Counted from the first letter of the stretch, positions 45,420 through 54,268 are shown. The stretch is DNA of 64,000 nucleotides from PGZG01 sp046292765 (GCA_046292765.1 JBKBQA010000004.1:251615-315614); one strand, 5' to 3'. Numbers and translations: made by a program. The notes: generated by a model from the sequence alone, not told the origin.

Positions 45420-46688
45420 GTGAGTAGTAGGGTCGTATATCAGCAGCTTGAAGAGGCTCTCAAGGTCTACACCCGCAGAGACTTGGCTGCTGCCCTCGAA
45501 ATCAATGCCAGCACACTGACCAGGTGGTTGCTGCGCGAGAATGAGCCCAAACCTTATGTGGCGGACCGCCTGACACAACTGCTGCTGCCCTTCAACAAGC
45601 CGCAGGTCGCCGGGGAGTTCACATTCATTGACCTGTTTGCGGGTATCGGTGGGCTGAGAATGGCCTTCGAGTCCATCGGCGGGCAGTGCATTTTCACCAG
45701 TGAGTGGGACAGCTACGCGCAAAGGACATATCTTGCCAACTTTGGCGATAGCCACCAGCTGGACGGCGACATTACCAAAATTCGTGAGAAGAACATCCCG
45801 GATCATGATGTCCTGCTTGCCGGGTTTCCTTGCCAGCCATTTTCAATCGCCGGGGTTTCCAAGAAAAACGCGTTGGGGCGATTACATGGTTTTGCTTGTG
45901 ACACTCAAGGAACACTGTTCTTTGATGTGGCGCGCATCATTAAGGAAAAGCGTCCGAAGGCCTTCCTTCTGGAGAACGTGAAAAACCTGAAATCGCATGA
46001 CAAAGGCAATACGTTCAAAATCATTATGAAGACGCTGGAAGAAGAGCTTGGCTACCATGTCTACGAGAAAGTCATAGACGGTCAGCACTTCGTTCCGCAA
46101 CATCGAGAGCGGATTGCTATTGTCGGGTTCCGTGAGCCGATGCCATTTTCCTGGGATGCGCTGCAGATGCCTGAAAAGGGATCTCGTCGCCTTGCAGATA
46201 TATTGCACAAAGAGGATGGCTCCGAGCCATATCTGGAATGGGATGCAGGCAGGTTCTTCGATCATGATCGCGGCAGCGTAAATGAGAAGTACATCCTGAC
46301 TCCGAATCTCTGGAAGTACCTGCAGGACTACAAGAAAAAGCACAAAGCACAAGGAAACGGGTTTGGTTTTGGTCTGGTTGGCCCTGAAGATGTGGCAAGA
46401 ACACTCTCGGCCAGATACTACAAGGATGGATCCGAAATTCTGATCAAGCGGGGAAGAAAGCGCCCGCGGCGGCTCACTCCGAGAGAATGTGCCAGGTTGA
46501 TGGGATTTCCCGATGAGTTCCGAATCCCGGTATCGGATACCCGCGCATACAAGCAGTTTGGTAACTCTGTCGTAATGCTCGCTTTCAAGGAGGTGGCGAG
46601 AATTATGCGCCCTTATATCGTAGATCACGAGAAATGGGTTTCTGCGCCGGACTTGCTTGTCAAAGGCAAAGTCAAGAAAACAGCATAA
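45420..46688 (+). CDS. DNA cytosine-5 methyltransferase, Dcm/M.EcoRII-like
   Basis: The 422-residue enzyme has a short N-terminal helical region (RRDLAAALEINASTLTRWLL, HTH-like), then motif I FIDLFAGIGGLRMAFES, motif IV catalytic Cys AGFPCQPFSIAG, motif VI LLENVKNLKSHDKG, motif VIII QHRERIAIVG, motif IX RRLTPRECARLMGFP and motif X YKQFGNSVV. Similarity to E. coli Dcm is high, including GVSKKN and TQGTLFFDV, so CCWGG is the predicted target. The GTG at 45420 has GGAG six bases upstream; ATG at 45366 is an alternative. Confidence 0.93.
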   Translation: MSSRVVYQQLEEALKVYTRRDLAAALEINASTLTRWLLRENEPKPYVADRLTQLLLPFNKPQVAGEFTFIDLFAGIGGLRMAFESIGGQCIFTSEWDSYAQRTYLANFGDSHQLDGDITKIREKNIPDHDVLLAGFPCQPFSIAGVSKKNALGRLHGFACDTQGTLFFDVARIIKEKRPKAFLLENVKNLKSHDKGNTFKIIMKTLEEELGYHVYEKVIDGQHFVPQHRERIAIVGFREPMPFSWDALQMPEKGSRRLADILHKEDGSEPYLEWDAGRFFDHDRGSVNEKYILTPNLWKYLQDYKKKHKAQGNGFGFGLVGPEDVARTLSARYYKDGSEILIKRGRKRPRRLTPRECARLMGFPDEFRIPVSDTRAYKQFGNSVVMLAFKEVARIMRPYIVDHEKWVSAPDLLVKGKVKKTA

Positions 46689-46712
46689 GGCTTTATTACA
46701 GGGAAGCACTCT

Positions 46713-48011
46713 ATGAATTATGAGGATAAAGCCAGAAGTGAGCAGCTGGTCCTCGATGTCCGGGATATCCAGGAGGAAGAGCCCGCTCATGCCTTGCGGG
46801 ATGAAGTGCGCGGCCTTGCTTTCTGGCTGAATGAGATACAGGAGGCGGGTGCCTTTCTGTACGTCAAGCGGCTTTCGGCGAACGATACCGGGGCGACTGA
46901 TTCTCATCAGGTGGGCATCTACGTTCCTGACAGTGTTACCAAGGCGGCGATCCCGTCAATCAGTCATACGATTAGCCAGAACCCCGACTACCTTCTCCCA
47001 TGCAAGATTGACTCCCATGGAGGGGGTGAGGGAGAAGTAAGGGCGATCTATTACAACAATAAGCATTTTGATGGAACCAGGGACGAGGCGCGCCTTACTC
47101 GCTGGGCATGGCCGGGCTTCAATTCCCCCATGAAAGACCAGGATAGCACTGGCGCTTTGGCAGTCTTTGCTTTTGTTGTTGAGCCAGGTAAAGACGCTAG
47201 CCTGTTGCGGCTTTGGGTATGCCGCTCTCCCGGTGAAGAAGAGTTTGTTGAGCAAGGATTTGGCGAAATATTGCCAGGGGAATCTCTTGTTGGGCGTGCC
47301 AACAATCTACGCGGCGGAGCTGTCTTCTCGCGTGAGCCAGAGCCAGATATTTCAATCCCTCCGGTGTGGAATGAGAAATTCCCCACTGGTCGAGATATCC
47401 TTGAGTACGTGTTTTCAATTTCTGGTCTGTCATCTCTCTCTCCGGACCAGAGGCTCATGAAACGACGTGAGTTAGAGTATGAGGTTTTCAGGAAGGTTGA
47501 GTCTGGCCATGTAATGCCCTTGATAGAAGGAGGGTTCAAGAACGTAGATGACTTTATTGCGGTAGCTAATTCGGTGGCTAATCGTAGAAAGTCCCGATCC
47601 GGGCATTCTCTTGAGCTCCATCTTCGGAAAATTTTCGAAGAAGAGAAGATTCCATCAGTGGGAGATCAGTGCGTAACAGAAAACAATAAAAAGCCAGATT
47701 TTCTGTTTCCAAGCTGCGCGGCTTATCATGATCCCCTTTTTCCCGATGCACGCCTTAGGATGTTGGGAGTTAAGACTACGTGTAAAGACAGGTGGAGACA
47801 GGTCCTTTCGGAGGCAAGGAGGGTTGATGTGAAGCATCTTTTTACCTTGCAAGAAGGTGTTTCAATCAATCAGCATGCTGAAATGAGTGATTCAAAGGTT
47901 GTCTTGGTTGTGCCTGAGGGATTGCTCAGGAAATACCCGAAGTCCGTCAGAGGAAATGTGATGACGCTGACAGACTTCATTGTTGAAACAAAGTTGATAT
48001 CTTACTGCTAG
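46713..48011 (+). CDS. EcoRII-like type IIE restriction endonuclease
   Basis: The 432-residue enzyme aligns with R.EcoRII over its length. The N-terminal effector-binding domain has YVKRLSANDTGATDSHQVGI and RAIYYNNKHFDGTRDEARLT. The C-terminal catalytic domain has SVANRRKSRSGHSLELHLR, KKPDFLFPSCAAYHDPLFPD and VKTTCKDRWRQVL, which carry the Tyr and Lys residues known as catalytic in EcoRII. It should cut CCWGG when a second site is bound. It follows the methyltransferase by 24 bases; its reading frame is intact. Confidence 0.93.
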   Translation: MNYEDKARSEQLVLDVRDIQEEEPAHALRDEVRGLAFWLNEIQEAGAFLYVKRLSANDTGATDSHQVGIYVPDSVTKAAIPSISHTISQNPDYLLPCKIDSHGGGEGEVRAIYYNNKHFDGTRDEARLTRWAWPGFNSPMKDQDSTGALAVFAFVVEPGKDASLLRLWVCRSPGEEEFVEQGFGEILPGESLVGRANNLRGGAVFSREPEPDISIPPVWNEKFPTGRDILEYVFSISGLSSLSPDQRLMKRRELEYEVFRKVESGHVMPLIEGGFKNVDDFIAVANSVANRRKSRSGHSLELHLRKIFEEEKIPSVGDQCVTENNKKPDFLFPSCAAYHDPLFPDARLRMLGVKTTCKDRWRQVLSEARRVDVKHLFTLQEGVSINQHAEMSDSKVVLVVPEGLLRKYPKSVRGNVMTLTDFIVETKLISYC

Positions 48012-48167
48012 TAGTGCAGGCCGCGCCTCTTTGAGTGACGGCGGTCATGATTTTCGTACTCTTTCGATATCTCGCTCGTTATTAGGGGATTTATTTCTTC
48101 ACCAATTCGCAGAGGAGTACTTTTCCGTTTTTAAGAGTGAATATCATTTCATCGCCGGCTTTTGCAC

Positions 48168-49247
48168 GCAGCCCGGATTCCAGAACGAAGTGCAATTTTA
48201 CCAACCTGAGTTAAAGGGGTGACGTGGTGTAGACTTCGTACCTCTTTAACCGCCAAGTCGAAGTTGCACGATGAGCTATCACCACATCACCGAGAATGAA
48301 CGTTACCAGATTTACGCCTGGAAGAAAGCCGGTTGGACACAGAAAGACATAGCCACGAAGCTGAAACGGCACCCTTCAACCGTTAGCCGCGAGCTACGAA
48401 GGAACAGCGGCCAGCGCGGTTACCGGCCTCGGCAGGCACAAGGTCTTGCGCAGGAGCGTCAGGGACGTAGCGCCAGTAATGCCCGCTGCATCCCGGCGTC
48501 ACATTGGCTCAGGATCGAGGCGCATCTGCGCGAAGACTGGAGCCCTGAACAGATCGCCGGTCGCACGGGTCTTGGCAGCCACGAGAGCATCTACTTGCAT
48601 GTATATCGCGACAAGGCGGGCGGTGGAGATCTTCATCAGCACCTTCGCTGTCGCAAGAAGCGACGGAAACGCTATGGCTCCGGCCGTGACCGGCGGGGCC
48701 AGATCAAGGGCCGCGTGCCGATCTCGGAACGCCCCAAGGCGGTTGACGCCAAGCAGCGCCTGGGGGATTGGGAGGGCGATACGGTCATCGGTGCCAACCA
48801 TCGCGGCGCCCTGGTTACGTTGGTGGAGCGCCGCAGCCAGCTCGCCAGAATTCGACGCGTGGATAGCCGGGATGCGCAGCTTGTCAGCGCGGCCGTGATA
48901 CGTGCCTTGACGCCTGTCAGCCGGTGCTGCCGTACCTTGACCTTTGATAACGGCAAGGAGTTTGCCGGACATGCGACAATACGAGACAAGGTGGGTACGA
49001 AAGTATATTTCGCTGACCCCTATGCTTCCTGGCAGCGCGGGCTCAACGAGCAGGTTAACGGATTGATCCGGCAATACCTTCCAAAAGGGTCAAGCTTTGC
49101 CACGCTTGACGACAAGGAGATTGCGATGATTGAGAAGAAGCTGAATAATCGGCCACGCAAGATGCTCGGATATCAAACGCCATTGGAAGTATTCAACAGA
49201 ATGGCTGCATCAAAGGGCGTTGCGCTTCGTTATTGAATCCGGGCAGC
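48168..49247 (+). mobile_element. IS30-family insertion sequence
   Basis: Terminal inverted repeats of 28 bases (48168-48195 and 49220-49247) match at 24 positions and share GCCCGGATTC and AACGAAG. They enclose one transposase gene. If the ends are taken at 48170 and 49245, both flanks read GC, which would be a two-base target duplication as in this family; the exact ends are uncertain by two or three bases. It lies inside the gene described at 48091-49493. Confidence 0.85.
48271..49236 (+). CDS. IS30-family transposase
   Basis: The 321-residue transposase has the N-terminal HTH typical of the family (YHHITENERYQIYAWKKAGW, then KDIATKLKRHPSTVSRELRRN) and a DDE catalytic core: Asp in LGDWEGDTVIG, Asp in LTFDNGKEFAGH and Glu in GLNEQVNGLIRQYLP. 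It ends EVFNRMAASKGVALRY, as usual, just inside the right terminal repeat. It appears complete and could be active. Confidence 0.95.
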   Translation: MSYHHITENERYQIYAWKKAGWTQKDIATKLKRHPSTVSRELRRNSGQRGYRPRQAQGLAQERQGRSASNARCIPASHWLRIEAHLREDWSPEQIAGRTGLGSHESIYLHVYRDKAGGGDLHQHLRCRKKRRKRYGSGRDRRGQIKGRVPISERPKAVDAKQRLGDWEGDTVIGANHRGALVTLVERRSQLARIRRVDSRDAQLVSAAVIRALTPVSRCCRTLTFDNGKEFAGHATIRDKVGTKVYFADPYASWQRGLNEQVNGLIRQYLPKGSSFATLDDKEIAMIEKKLNNRPRKMLGYQTPLEVFNRMAASKGVALRY

Positions 49248-49575
49248 ATTACTGGATTGGTAGGGAAATAAAGTCTGTGCTCTGATCTGTCTGGGTGGCT
49301 CTCTCTAGCATCATACCAAGTAAGTGCGGATGAATAGGTTTCGGCTTCCCCTCGCAGGGAGAATAGAGCTTCAATTTCCGATCTGTTGTTGCCAAGCATT
49401 TTCCTCAGTTGAGAAACACCATTGAATGGTGTGCTGATTTGAAGAGTTCCGTTCAACTTCGACTGCTGCCAATTTTTTGGTAAAGCTGACCATGTTTTTC
49501 ATCCTTCGGTTTCTGGGGTTTGTAAGTCTCGCTGGCCATTTATGGTGGTTCACCTCAACTGATCGGGGGGGGGCT

Positions 49576-49794
49576 ATGTGCAAGCTATTTTTTGATAAAA
49601 ACCTGATCGGCATTGACGCTGATTTCCGCATCTACGTCAGTCGTGAAGTAATGGCATCCAGTGATGGGCCTTTGCTTGAGCACGGCATTAAAGGCCTGAA
49701 TGGGAGGCTTATTAGTGTGCCCGCGCATGAAGAGTGGCGACCTGACAGGGACTTTCTTGCGGAGCGGTTCGAGGCTTTCAGGGTGGCGGACTAG
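49576..49794 (+). pseudogene. C-terminal fragment of an HNH-type endonuclease
   Basis: The 72-residue fragment (MCKLFFDKNLIGIDADFRIY, then REVMASSDGPLLEHGIKGLN and RPDRDFLAERFEAFR) resembles the C-terminal quarter of a family of HNH restriction-type nucleases whose usual text is CKIHHAAFD at the start of this part. Here the two His read Phe-Phe and the N-terminal region is absent. A 58-base copy of its 3' end recurs at 52171. The 49248-49575 stretch otherwise holds the 5' part of the IS-split gene. Confidence 0.62.
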
Positions 49795-50080
49795 TTTATA
49801 TCCCATCCCTAGGTGGTCTTGTTGACCCTTATCACGCCTTCTTTTCAGTGAAAGCCCTTGATGGATATGGGTCTCGCCAAGCGCCTGTTTGTTGCGGTCA
49901 GGGGTTTCGCTCATTTCCCAGCTACGGCTCAAGCGGGATGGGCATGAGGGGGCTTCTGCTCCTGACCAGCTGTGACTGGCGCGCTTTTCTATAAAACACA
50001 CCATATTGATAAAATAACTTGATAATATGTGAACTTAATGCAATATTCGTTGTTATTATTAGTTTTTAGGGGTTAATTAG
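49795..50080. other. AT-rich leader upstream of the ATPase gene
   Basis: The last 100 bases are AT-rich (for example TTGATAAAATAACTTGATAA near 50009), unlike the GC-rich neighbours, and probably hold the promoter of the defence pair. The first 180 bases show no gene. Confidence 0.4.
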
Positions 50081-51349
50081 ATGCTGGTCGAGTTTCGCGT
50101 CAAGAACTTTCGCAGTCTGCGTGACGAGCAGGTGCTTAGTCTTGTTGCGTCGAAGGATAAGACTCTTGAAGGCACCCATACTCTGAGTACTGGCCTAAAG
50201 TCCGTTCCTAGCCTGCTGCATAGCGCTGTGGTGTATGGCGCTAATGCGGGCGGGAAGTCCAACCTCATCAAGGCTCTGCAGTACATGCGCGGAGTGGTAA
50301 TGGAATCGGCTACAGTTATCCAGCCGGGCCAGACCTTCGCCGTTCAGCCGTTCCGTTTGGACAAGCTCTCTGCCAGTCAGCCATCCGAGTTTGAAGTCAC
50401 TTTTCTCCTTGACGGAGTGCGTTATCAATACGGTTTTGCTATGACTCTGCAGCGCATTGTCAGTGAGCACCTCTTGGTCTACAAAGCGTTCAAACCACAG
50501 CGTTGGTTCGAGCGTCACTTTGATGCTGAAAGCGGCAAGGACTTGTATGAATTTGGTGCTGGCTTAAAAGGTGCCAAGAGCTTGTGGGAAGGCGCGACGC
50601 GTCCGAATGCCCTGTTTCTCTCTATGGCTGTGCAGTTGAATAGCGAGGCTATGCGTCCCGTGTTTGACTGGTTCTCGACTGGGTTGGCGATCTTCAATGA
50701 GCAATCGCCACTCTCGCCGGAGTTTTCAATCCAGATGCTCAAGCAGGCTGATGGTCGCAAGCAGATTTGCGAATTCCTTTCGGCTGCTGACATCAGCATT
50801 GCCGACATTGAGGTTGTTGCCCGCAAGGTTCCGGGACAGACAGTTCACTTCGATTTGGCAGCGGGTAAGACTGAGGTTCGTGCCGAGGAGATGGAACAGA
50901 GTCAGTTGCGCTTTTCACACGTTACTGAACATGGCAAGGCGGTGTTCGACCTTATGGACGAATCCAGCGGCACTCGCAATCTACTTTTCCTAGCCGGCCC
51001 GGTGCTGGATATCTTGAAGAAGGGGCTAACACTCGTCATAGACGAGCTGGACACTAGCCTGCACACCTTGCTGGTACGAGAGCTGGTGCGGCTGTTTCAC
51101 CGGTCCGAAGTCAACACTGGTGGCGCCCAGCTCATTTTCACTACGCACGACACCTCCCTGCTGGACGCCCCCGACTTGTTTCGGCGCGACCAGATATGGT
51201 TCGTCGAGAAAGACAAGGACCAAGCCTCCACTTTGGTGGCCCTGGCTGAATTCAGTCCACGCAAGAACGAGGCATTGGAACGGGGATACTTGATGGGGCG
51301 CTATGGTGGTGTACCGTTCCTTAACCACTCTCTCGGCCTAAAGCACTGA
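50081..51349 (+). CDS. AAA/ABC-type ATPase of an AbiL-like (RloA-like) defence pair
   Basis: The 422-residue ATPase has an SMC/OLD-like fold: LVEFRVKNFRSLRDEQVLSL, Walker A VYGANAGGKSNLIKALQYM (residues about 51-69), an ABC-like signature DESSGTRNLLFLAG, Walker B TLVIDELDTSLH and the H-loop IFTTHD. It overlaps the rloB gene by one base. AAA ATPases paired with RloB occur in AbiL and related abortive-infection systems, where the ATPase senses a phage cue and the partner acts as nuclease. Confidence 0.88.
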   Translation: MLVEFRVKNFRSLRDEQVLSLVASKDKTLEGTHTLSTGLKSVPSLLHSAVVYGANAGGKSNLIKALQYMRGVVMESATVIQPGQTFAVQPFRLDKLSASQPSEFEVTFLLDGVRYQYGFAMTLQRIVSEHLLVYKAFKPQRWFERHFDAESGKDLYEFGAGLKGAKSLWEGATRPNALFLSMAVQLNSEAMRPVFDWFSTGLAIFNEQSPLSPEFSIQMLKQADGRKQICEFLSAADISIADIEVVARKVPGQTVHFDLAAGKTEVRAEEMEQSQLRFSHVTEHGKAVFDLMDESSGTRNLLFLAGPVLDILKKGLTLVIDELDTSLHTLLVRELVRLFHRSEVNTGGAQLIFTTHDTSLLDAPDLFRRDQIWFVEKDKDQASTLVALAEFSPRKNEALERGYLMGRYGGVPFLNHSLGLKH

Positions 51350-52023
51350 TGGCACGAGACAACTCTCCTAGGGCACGCCAAAAAAAGCAGCTTGAGCGCA
51401 AACTAAGTAAACGCGCAAGCTGCGACCGTATCCTCATCGTTTCTGAGGGCAGCAAAACCGAGCCCAACTACTTCAAGGAGATTCGCGCTGCGCATCGCCT
51501 GCAAACGGCTAATGTAGAAGTGCAGCCTGGCGAATTAGGTACCGAGCCGTTGCAGGTGGTGCAGTATGCAAAGTCGCTGTTCGAGAATGGCGACCGCCAC
51601 AGGCAGATTCAAGCGCGCGCCTTCGAACAGGTCTACGCGGTGTTTGACCGTGATGACCATCGCACTTATTTCGATGCGTTGGCACTGGCGGCCTCCCTGG
51701 ATGGCAGCTTGCGCAACGACAACAAACAGTCAGTGATATTTAAAGCCATTGCCTCGGTGCCGAGCTTCGAGCTGTGGTTGTTGCTGCATTTCGAGGATAT
51801 TCAGTCACCCATTCACCGCGATGAGGTGATGCGACGCCTGAAGGTGCACATTCCCGGTTATGACAAGGGGGCTGGTGGCGCTTTCTGCATCACTCGTGAG
51901 AGGCTTGAGATCGCCACACAGCGCGCGCTAGCGTTGGCTGCTAGATTTAGCCCTTACACCGCCCCCGAACCATTTACAGGCATCCACGAATTGGTCACGC
52001 TGTTGACCACTTTGCGTGGTTAA
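51349..52023 (+). CDS. RloB-family effector of the AbiL-like pair
   Basis: The 224-residue protein belongs to RloB, a TOPRIM-like family. It starts with a basic helix (RARQKKQLERKLSKRASCDR), then ILIVSEGSKTEPNYFKEIRA, whose Glu is the TOPRIM-type acidic residue, and VYAVFDRDDHRTYFDAL with the DxD. SVPSFELWLLLHFEDI and a C-terminal helix complete the domain. It is coupled to the ATPase (TGATG). Nuclease activity is inferred from related systems. Confidence 0.86.
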   Translation: MARDNSPRARQKKQLERKLSKRASCDRILIVSEGSKTEPNYFKEIRAAHRLQTANVEVQPGELGTEPLQVVQYAKSLFENGDRHRQIQARAFEQVYAVFDRDDHRTYFDALALAASLDGSLRNDNKQSVIFKAIASVPSFELWLLLHFEDIQSPIHRDEVMRRLKVHIPGYDKGAGGAFCITRERLEIATQRALALAARFSPYTAPEPFTGIHELVTLLTTLRG

Positions 52024-52025
52024 AG

Positions 52026-52164
52026 CTGGTCCACCCATGCAGCAGTTCCAGAGTAACTATGTGCGATCCTAGATAGTCCACCTCCGGCGCACTCGCCGGC
52101 GTCACCATCAAATCACTACGCAGTTTCGTCGCGGTCTTTTCCACCGTGCGGGTGCCATCAATAA
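52026..52164 (-). pseudogene. Relic of the 3' part of the lipase-like gene at 52908
   Basis: This stretch matches 52968-53106 in the same orientation without gaps at roughly 80-85 per cent identity by eye. Shared blocks are CATGCAGCAG, CCGGCGTCACCA and GCGGTCTTTTCCAC. Several changes create stop codons. It begins three bases after the rloB stop and ends against the HNH relic. Confidence 0.85.
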
Positions 52165-52170
52165 GGGACG

Positions 52171-52228
52171 GCGACCTGACAGGGATTTTCTTGCGGAGAG
52201 GTTCGAGGTGTTCAGGCAGGAGGGCTAG
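52171..52228 (+). pseudogene. Relic copy of the HNH-nuclease 3' end
   Basis: Fifty-eight bases match 49737-49794 with about eight differences. The encoded tail is RPDRDFLAERFEVFRQEG and a stop, against RPDRDFLAERFEAFRVAD and a stop in the first copy. It lies directly after the lipase-gene relic. Confidence 0.85.
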
Positions 52229-52254
52229 GTTCGGTCAGAGGGTGCTGATGTAGG

Positions 52255-52644
52255 TCACCCCTTCTTCGCAAAATAAACAACATCAGCCAATCCCTTGAAA
52301 TGCGCATCGCAGGTCAAGAGTTCGGCATTCCGTTCTCGCGCGGTGGCATAAACGATGGCGTCTGCTGTGGCCAGTTTGTATTCGCGGTGCAGGTCGGCGG
52401 CCAGCAGTGCAATGCGCGTGTCCAGGGGAACGATTTCGCACTTCTGGGTGTAGGCGATCACCTGGTCGGCCTGGTCTTCGCCAAGCTCGCGAACCAGCCA
52501 TTTCGATAGTTCCAGCTGCACAATCGTGGGCACGATACATTGCGCCCTGTCGGGCAGCCGCTTGCCCAGTTTCTTGCCCAGGGCAGTGCCCGCAAGCCAT
52601 TCGATCCACGCAGAGGTATCCACCACGCACAGAGTGCCTGCCAT
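52255..52644 (-). CDS. PIN-domain ribonuclease toxin (VapC-type)
   Basis: The 129-residue PIN protein has the acidic cluster expected for metal-dependent RNA cleavage: Asp in CVVDTSAWIEW (near residue 9), Glu in IVQLELSKWL, Asp in LATADAIVYATA and Asp in LTCDAHFKGL. Length is normal. It overlaps the stop of the antitoxin gene by one base, the usual antitoxin-first order. VapC toxins cut tRNA or rRNA. Confidence 0.9.
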   Translation of the reverse strand: MAGTLCVVDTSAWIEWLAGTALGKKLGKRLPDRAQCIVPTIVQLELSKWLVRELGEDQADQVIAYTQKCEIVPLDTRIALLAADLHREYKLATADAIVYATARERNAELLTCDAHFKGLADVVYFAKKG

Positions 52645-52856
52645 TAGAAGCGGTCCTCTCGGTCGCGGTAGCCTGTCGTGCGGGCGCCTTTGGCGATGCC
52701 TGCCAGCTGATCCCGTTCCGGGACTGGCATCAGCAGTACGCCTTGGCCTTTGGGGATAAAGACGAATTCTTGCCCGGCTTCCCAGTGCTGGTCTTCACGG
52801 ACCTGCTTGGGAATGGATATCTGGTATTTGCTGGATAAGGTCGCTGTTGCTGACAT
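52644..52856 (-). CDS. AbrB/SpoVT-type antitoxin
   Basis: The 70-residue protein has a swapped-hairpin AbrB domain (ATATLSSKYQISIPKQVRED, then FVFIPKGQGVLLMPVP) and a short toxin-binding tail (GIAKGARTTGYRDREDRF). It should neutralise the PIN toxin and repress the operon. ATG at 52856 has AAGGG upstream; ATG at 52862 is an alternative two codons earlier. Confidence 0.87.
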   Translation of the reverse strand: MSATATLSSKYQISIPKQVREDQHWEAGQEFVFIPKGQGVLLMPVPERDQLAGIAKGARTTGYRDREDRF

Positions 52857-52907
52857 ATTCATACCCTTTTTGATCGATGGCAATCGGGTAAGAATATAGC
52901 ATGTCTC

Positions 52908-54029
52908 TCAGTTGGCCAGCCATCTCCCCAACCGCCCATAAACCCCCTCATCGCGCAGCAACTGCATATGATCCACCCCATGCAGCAGCTCGCGGGTAAC
53001 GGTGTGCGATCCCGGATAGTCCTCCGCCAGCGCACTGGCCGGCGTCACCAGCAAATCACTGCGCAGTTTAGTAGCGGTCTTTTCCACTGTGCGGGTGCCG
53101 GCAATAAAGCAGTGCGCTATGCCGTCCGGTATGGGGATCGGTTCGCGCGGGTCGTGGGTGTGGAAGATGTCGGCGGCGCGTTCGCGGTCGCTGTGCAGCA
53201 GGTTGCCAAAGCGCAGGTCGTGGATGGCGGCAGAGCGCAGGTTGCCAAGGCGGGTCAGGGGCGCGCTCCAGCGAGTGAGGTTCAGTAGCCGGTTGGCGTA
53301 GTTGCCCAGGCGTTCTGCTTCGGCGCCGTGGTGCGGGCTGCCGAGTGCGGCCAGGTGGGAAACTTGATCGGGCCAGCGGTGGCCGGTGTCGGTGGCCTGG
53401 TGCAGGGCACTGCGGGCAACCAGGCCACCCATGGAGTGGCCGATCAGCACGATGCGCGAGGCGCCGGTGGTTTCCAGCAGATCCGCCAGCAGGCGGGCGT
53501 TATCGGCAATCGGCAGGCCGCTGTTGTAGCGCAGCCGGCTGACCCGAAAGCCGTCCTTGCGCAGGTCGTCGCTAAAGGCCAGGTGCGCCGGGCTGTGCCA
53601 GTACTGTTCATGCAGGCACAGGCCGTGGACAAACAGCGCCAGCGGCTGGTCGGCAACCGGCGCATCGCCGTGCAGGGACATGCCAAATGCCAGCGGATTG
53701 TTCTGGCGGGCGAGCAGGTCACCGAACACACCGTTGATGGCGGCCTGCACATTCATCGTCATCGCATCCCCGTCGCGGTGCGGTATGCGGTGTCCGGCCA
53801 CGCCGATCATTTGCGCGGGCAACAGGAAACCCTTTTTCACCAGCGCATAAATATGCCGGGCAATGTTGGTCTGGGCCGGCAGCAGGCCGAGCGGTGTAGA
53901 GCGATGAATTTCCCGATGCACCGAGCCAATGGTATCCGACAGCTCGCCCGCCAGTGACAGGCTGAGCTGGGAGATGCCAAGCAGAAAGCGGGCATCGGGA
54001 GAGAATGAGGACGAATTAAGTGTACGCAT
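52908..54029 (-). CDS. Lipase-like alpha/beta hydrolase
   Basis: The 373-residue hydrolase has a helical N-terminal region of about 125 residues, the oxyanion stretch LALFVHGLCLHEQYW, the lipase nucleophile motif IVLIGHSMGGLVAR (Ser near residue 198), the acid region, and ALGSPHHGAEAERLG. The catalytic His is probably in HGVDHMQLL near the C-terminus. It resembles PGAP1/triacylglycerol lipase-type enzymes. The start at 54029 follows AAGGAT. Its 3' portion is duplicated as a relic at 52026-52164. Confidence 0.85.
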   Translation of the reverse strand: MRTLNSSSFSPDARFLLGISQLSLSLAGELSDTIGSVHREIHRSTPLGLLPAQTNIARHIYALVKKGFLLPAQMIGVAGHRIPHRDGDAMTMNVQAAINGVFGDLLARQNNPLAFGMSLHGDAPVADQPLALFVHGLCLHEQYWHSPAHLAFSDDLRKDGFRVSRLRYNSGLPIADNARLLADLLETTGASRIVLIGHSMGGLVARSALHQATDTGHRWPDQVSHLAALGSPHHGAEAERLGNYANRLLNLTRWSAPLTRLGNLRSAAIHDLRFGNLLHSDRERAADIFHTHDPREPIPIPDGIAHCFIAGTRTVEKTATKLRSDLLVTPASALAEDYPGSHTVTRELLHGVDHMQLLRDEGVYGRLGRWLAN

Positions 54030-54224
54030 GTGCACTTTATCCTTGATTGGAGTGTTGGGTGCTAGCGCTGATGGGGCCAAAAGGTTCCTCCGGGCTGCGG
54101 CTTTAACGCTTACATAAAGGTCACGGATGTATGACCCGATCTTGGGAGCATGCTGATACCTCTGGAGGTTTTGGCTTGTAGAGTTGCGGACGGCACTTGG
54201 AGGTTGCTGCAGCAGCGGTATGAG

Positions 54225-54246
54225 TTTGTGCTAGCCTGTACACAAA
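54225..54246. promoter_or_regulatory. Operator candidate upstream of the RHH/ParE pair
   Basis: TTTGTG (54225-54230) and CACAAA (54241-54246) form inverted arms with a ten-base spacer, 23 bases before the antitoxin start. Ribbon-helix-helix antitoxins bind such short arms. The remainder of 54030-54224 shows no gene. Confidence 0.45.
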
Positions 54247-54268
54247 CGCGCACACTGAGATCTGAACC

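Larger units (their letters stand above)
48091..49493 (-). pseudogene. Gene split by an IS30-family element and a frameshift
   Basis: On the minus strand an ATG at 49493 starts VSFTKKLAAVEVERNSSNQH. A one-base insertion near 49430 shifts the frame. The shifted frame continues FNGVSQLRKMLG to SALTWYDARESHPDRSEHRL and YFPTNPVM, where the IS begins. Left of the IS the same strand resumes AKAGDEMIFTLKNGKVLLCE and LVKK with a stop at 48091. Joined, they make about 130 residues, likely a DNA-binding pseudobarrel domain found in some restriction enzymes. That last assignment is tentative. Confidence 0.72.

Noticed and set aside
45882..46907. A 341-residue minus-strand frame across the cytosine methyltransferase gene
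   Set aside because: It overlaps all methyltransferase motifs in antisense and has no family features of its own.
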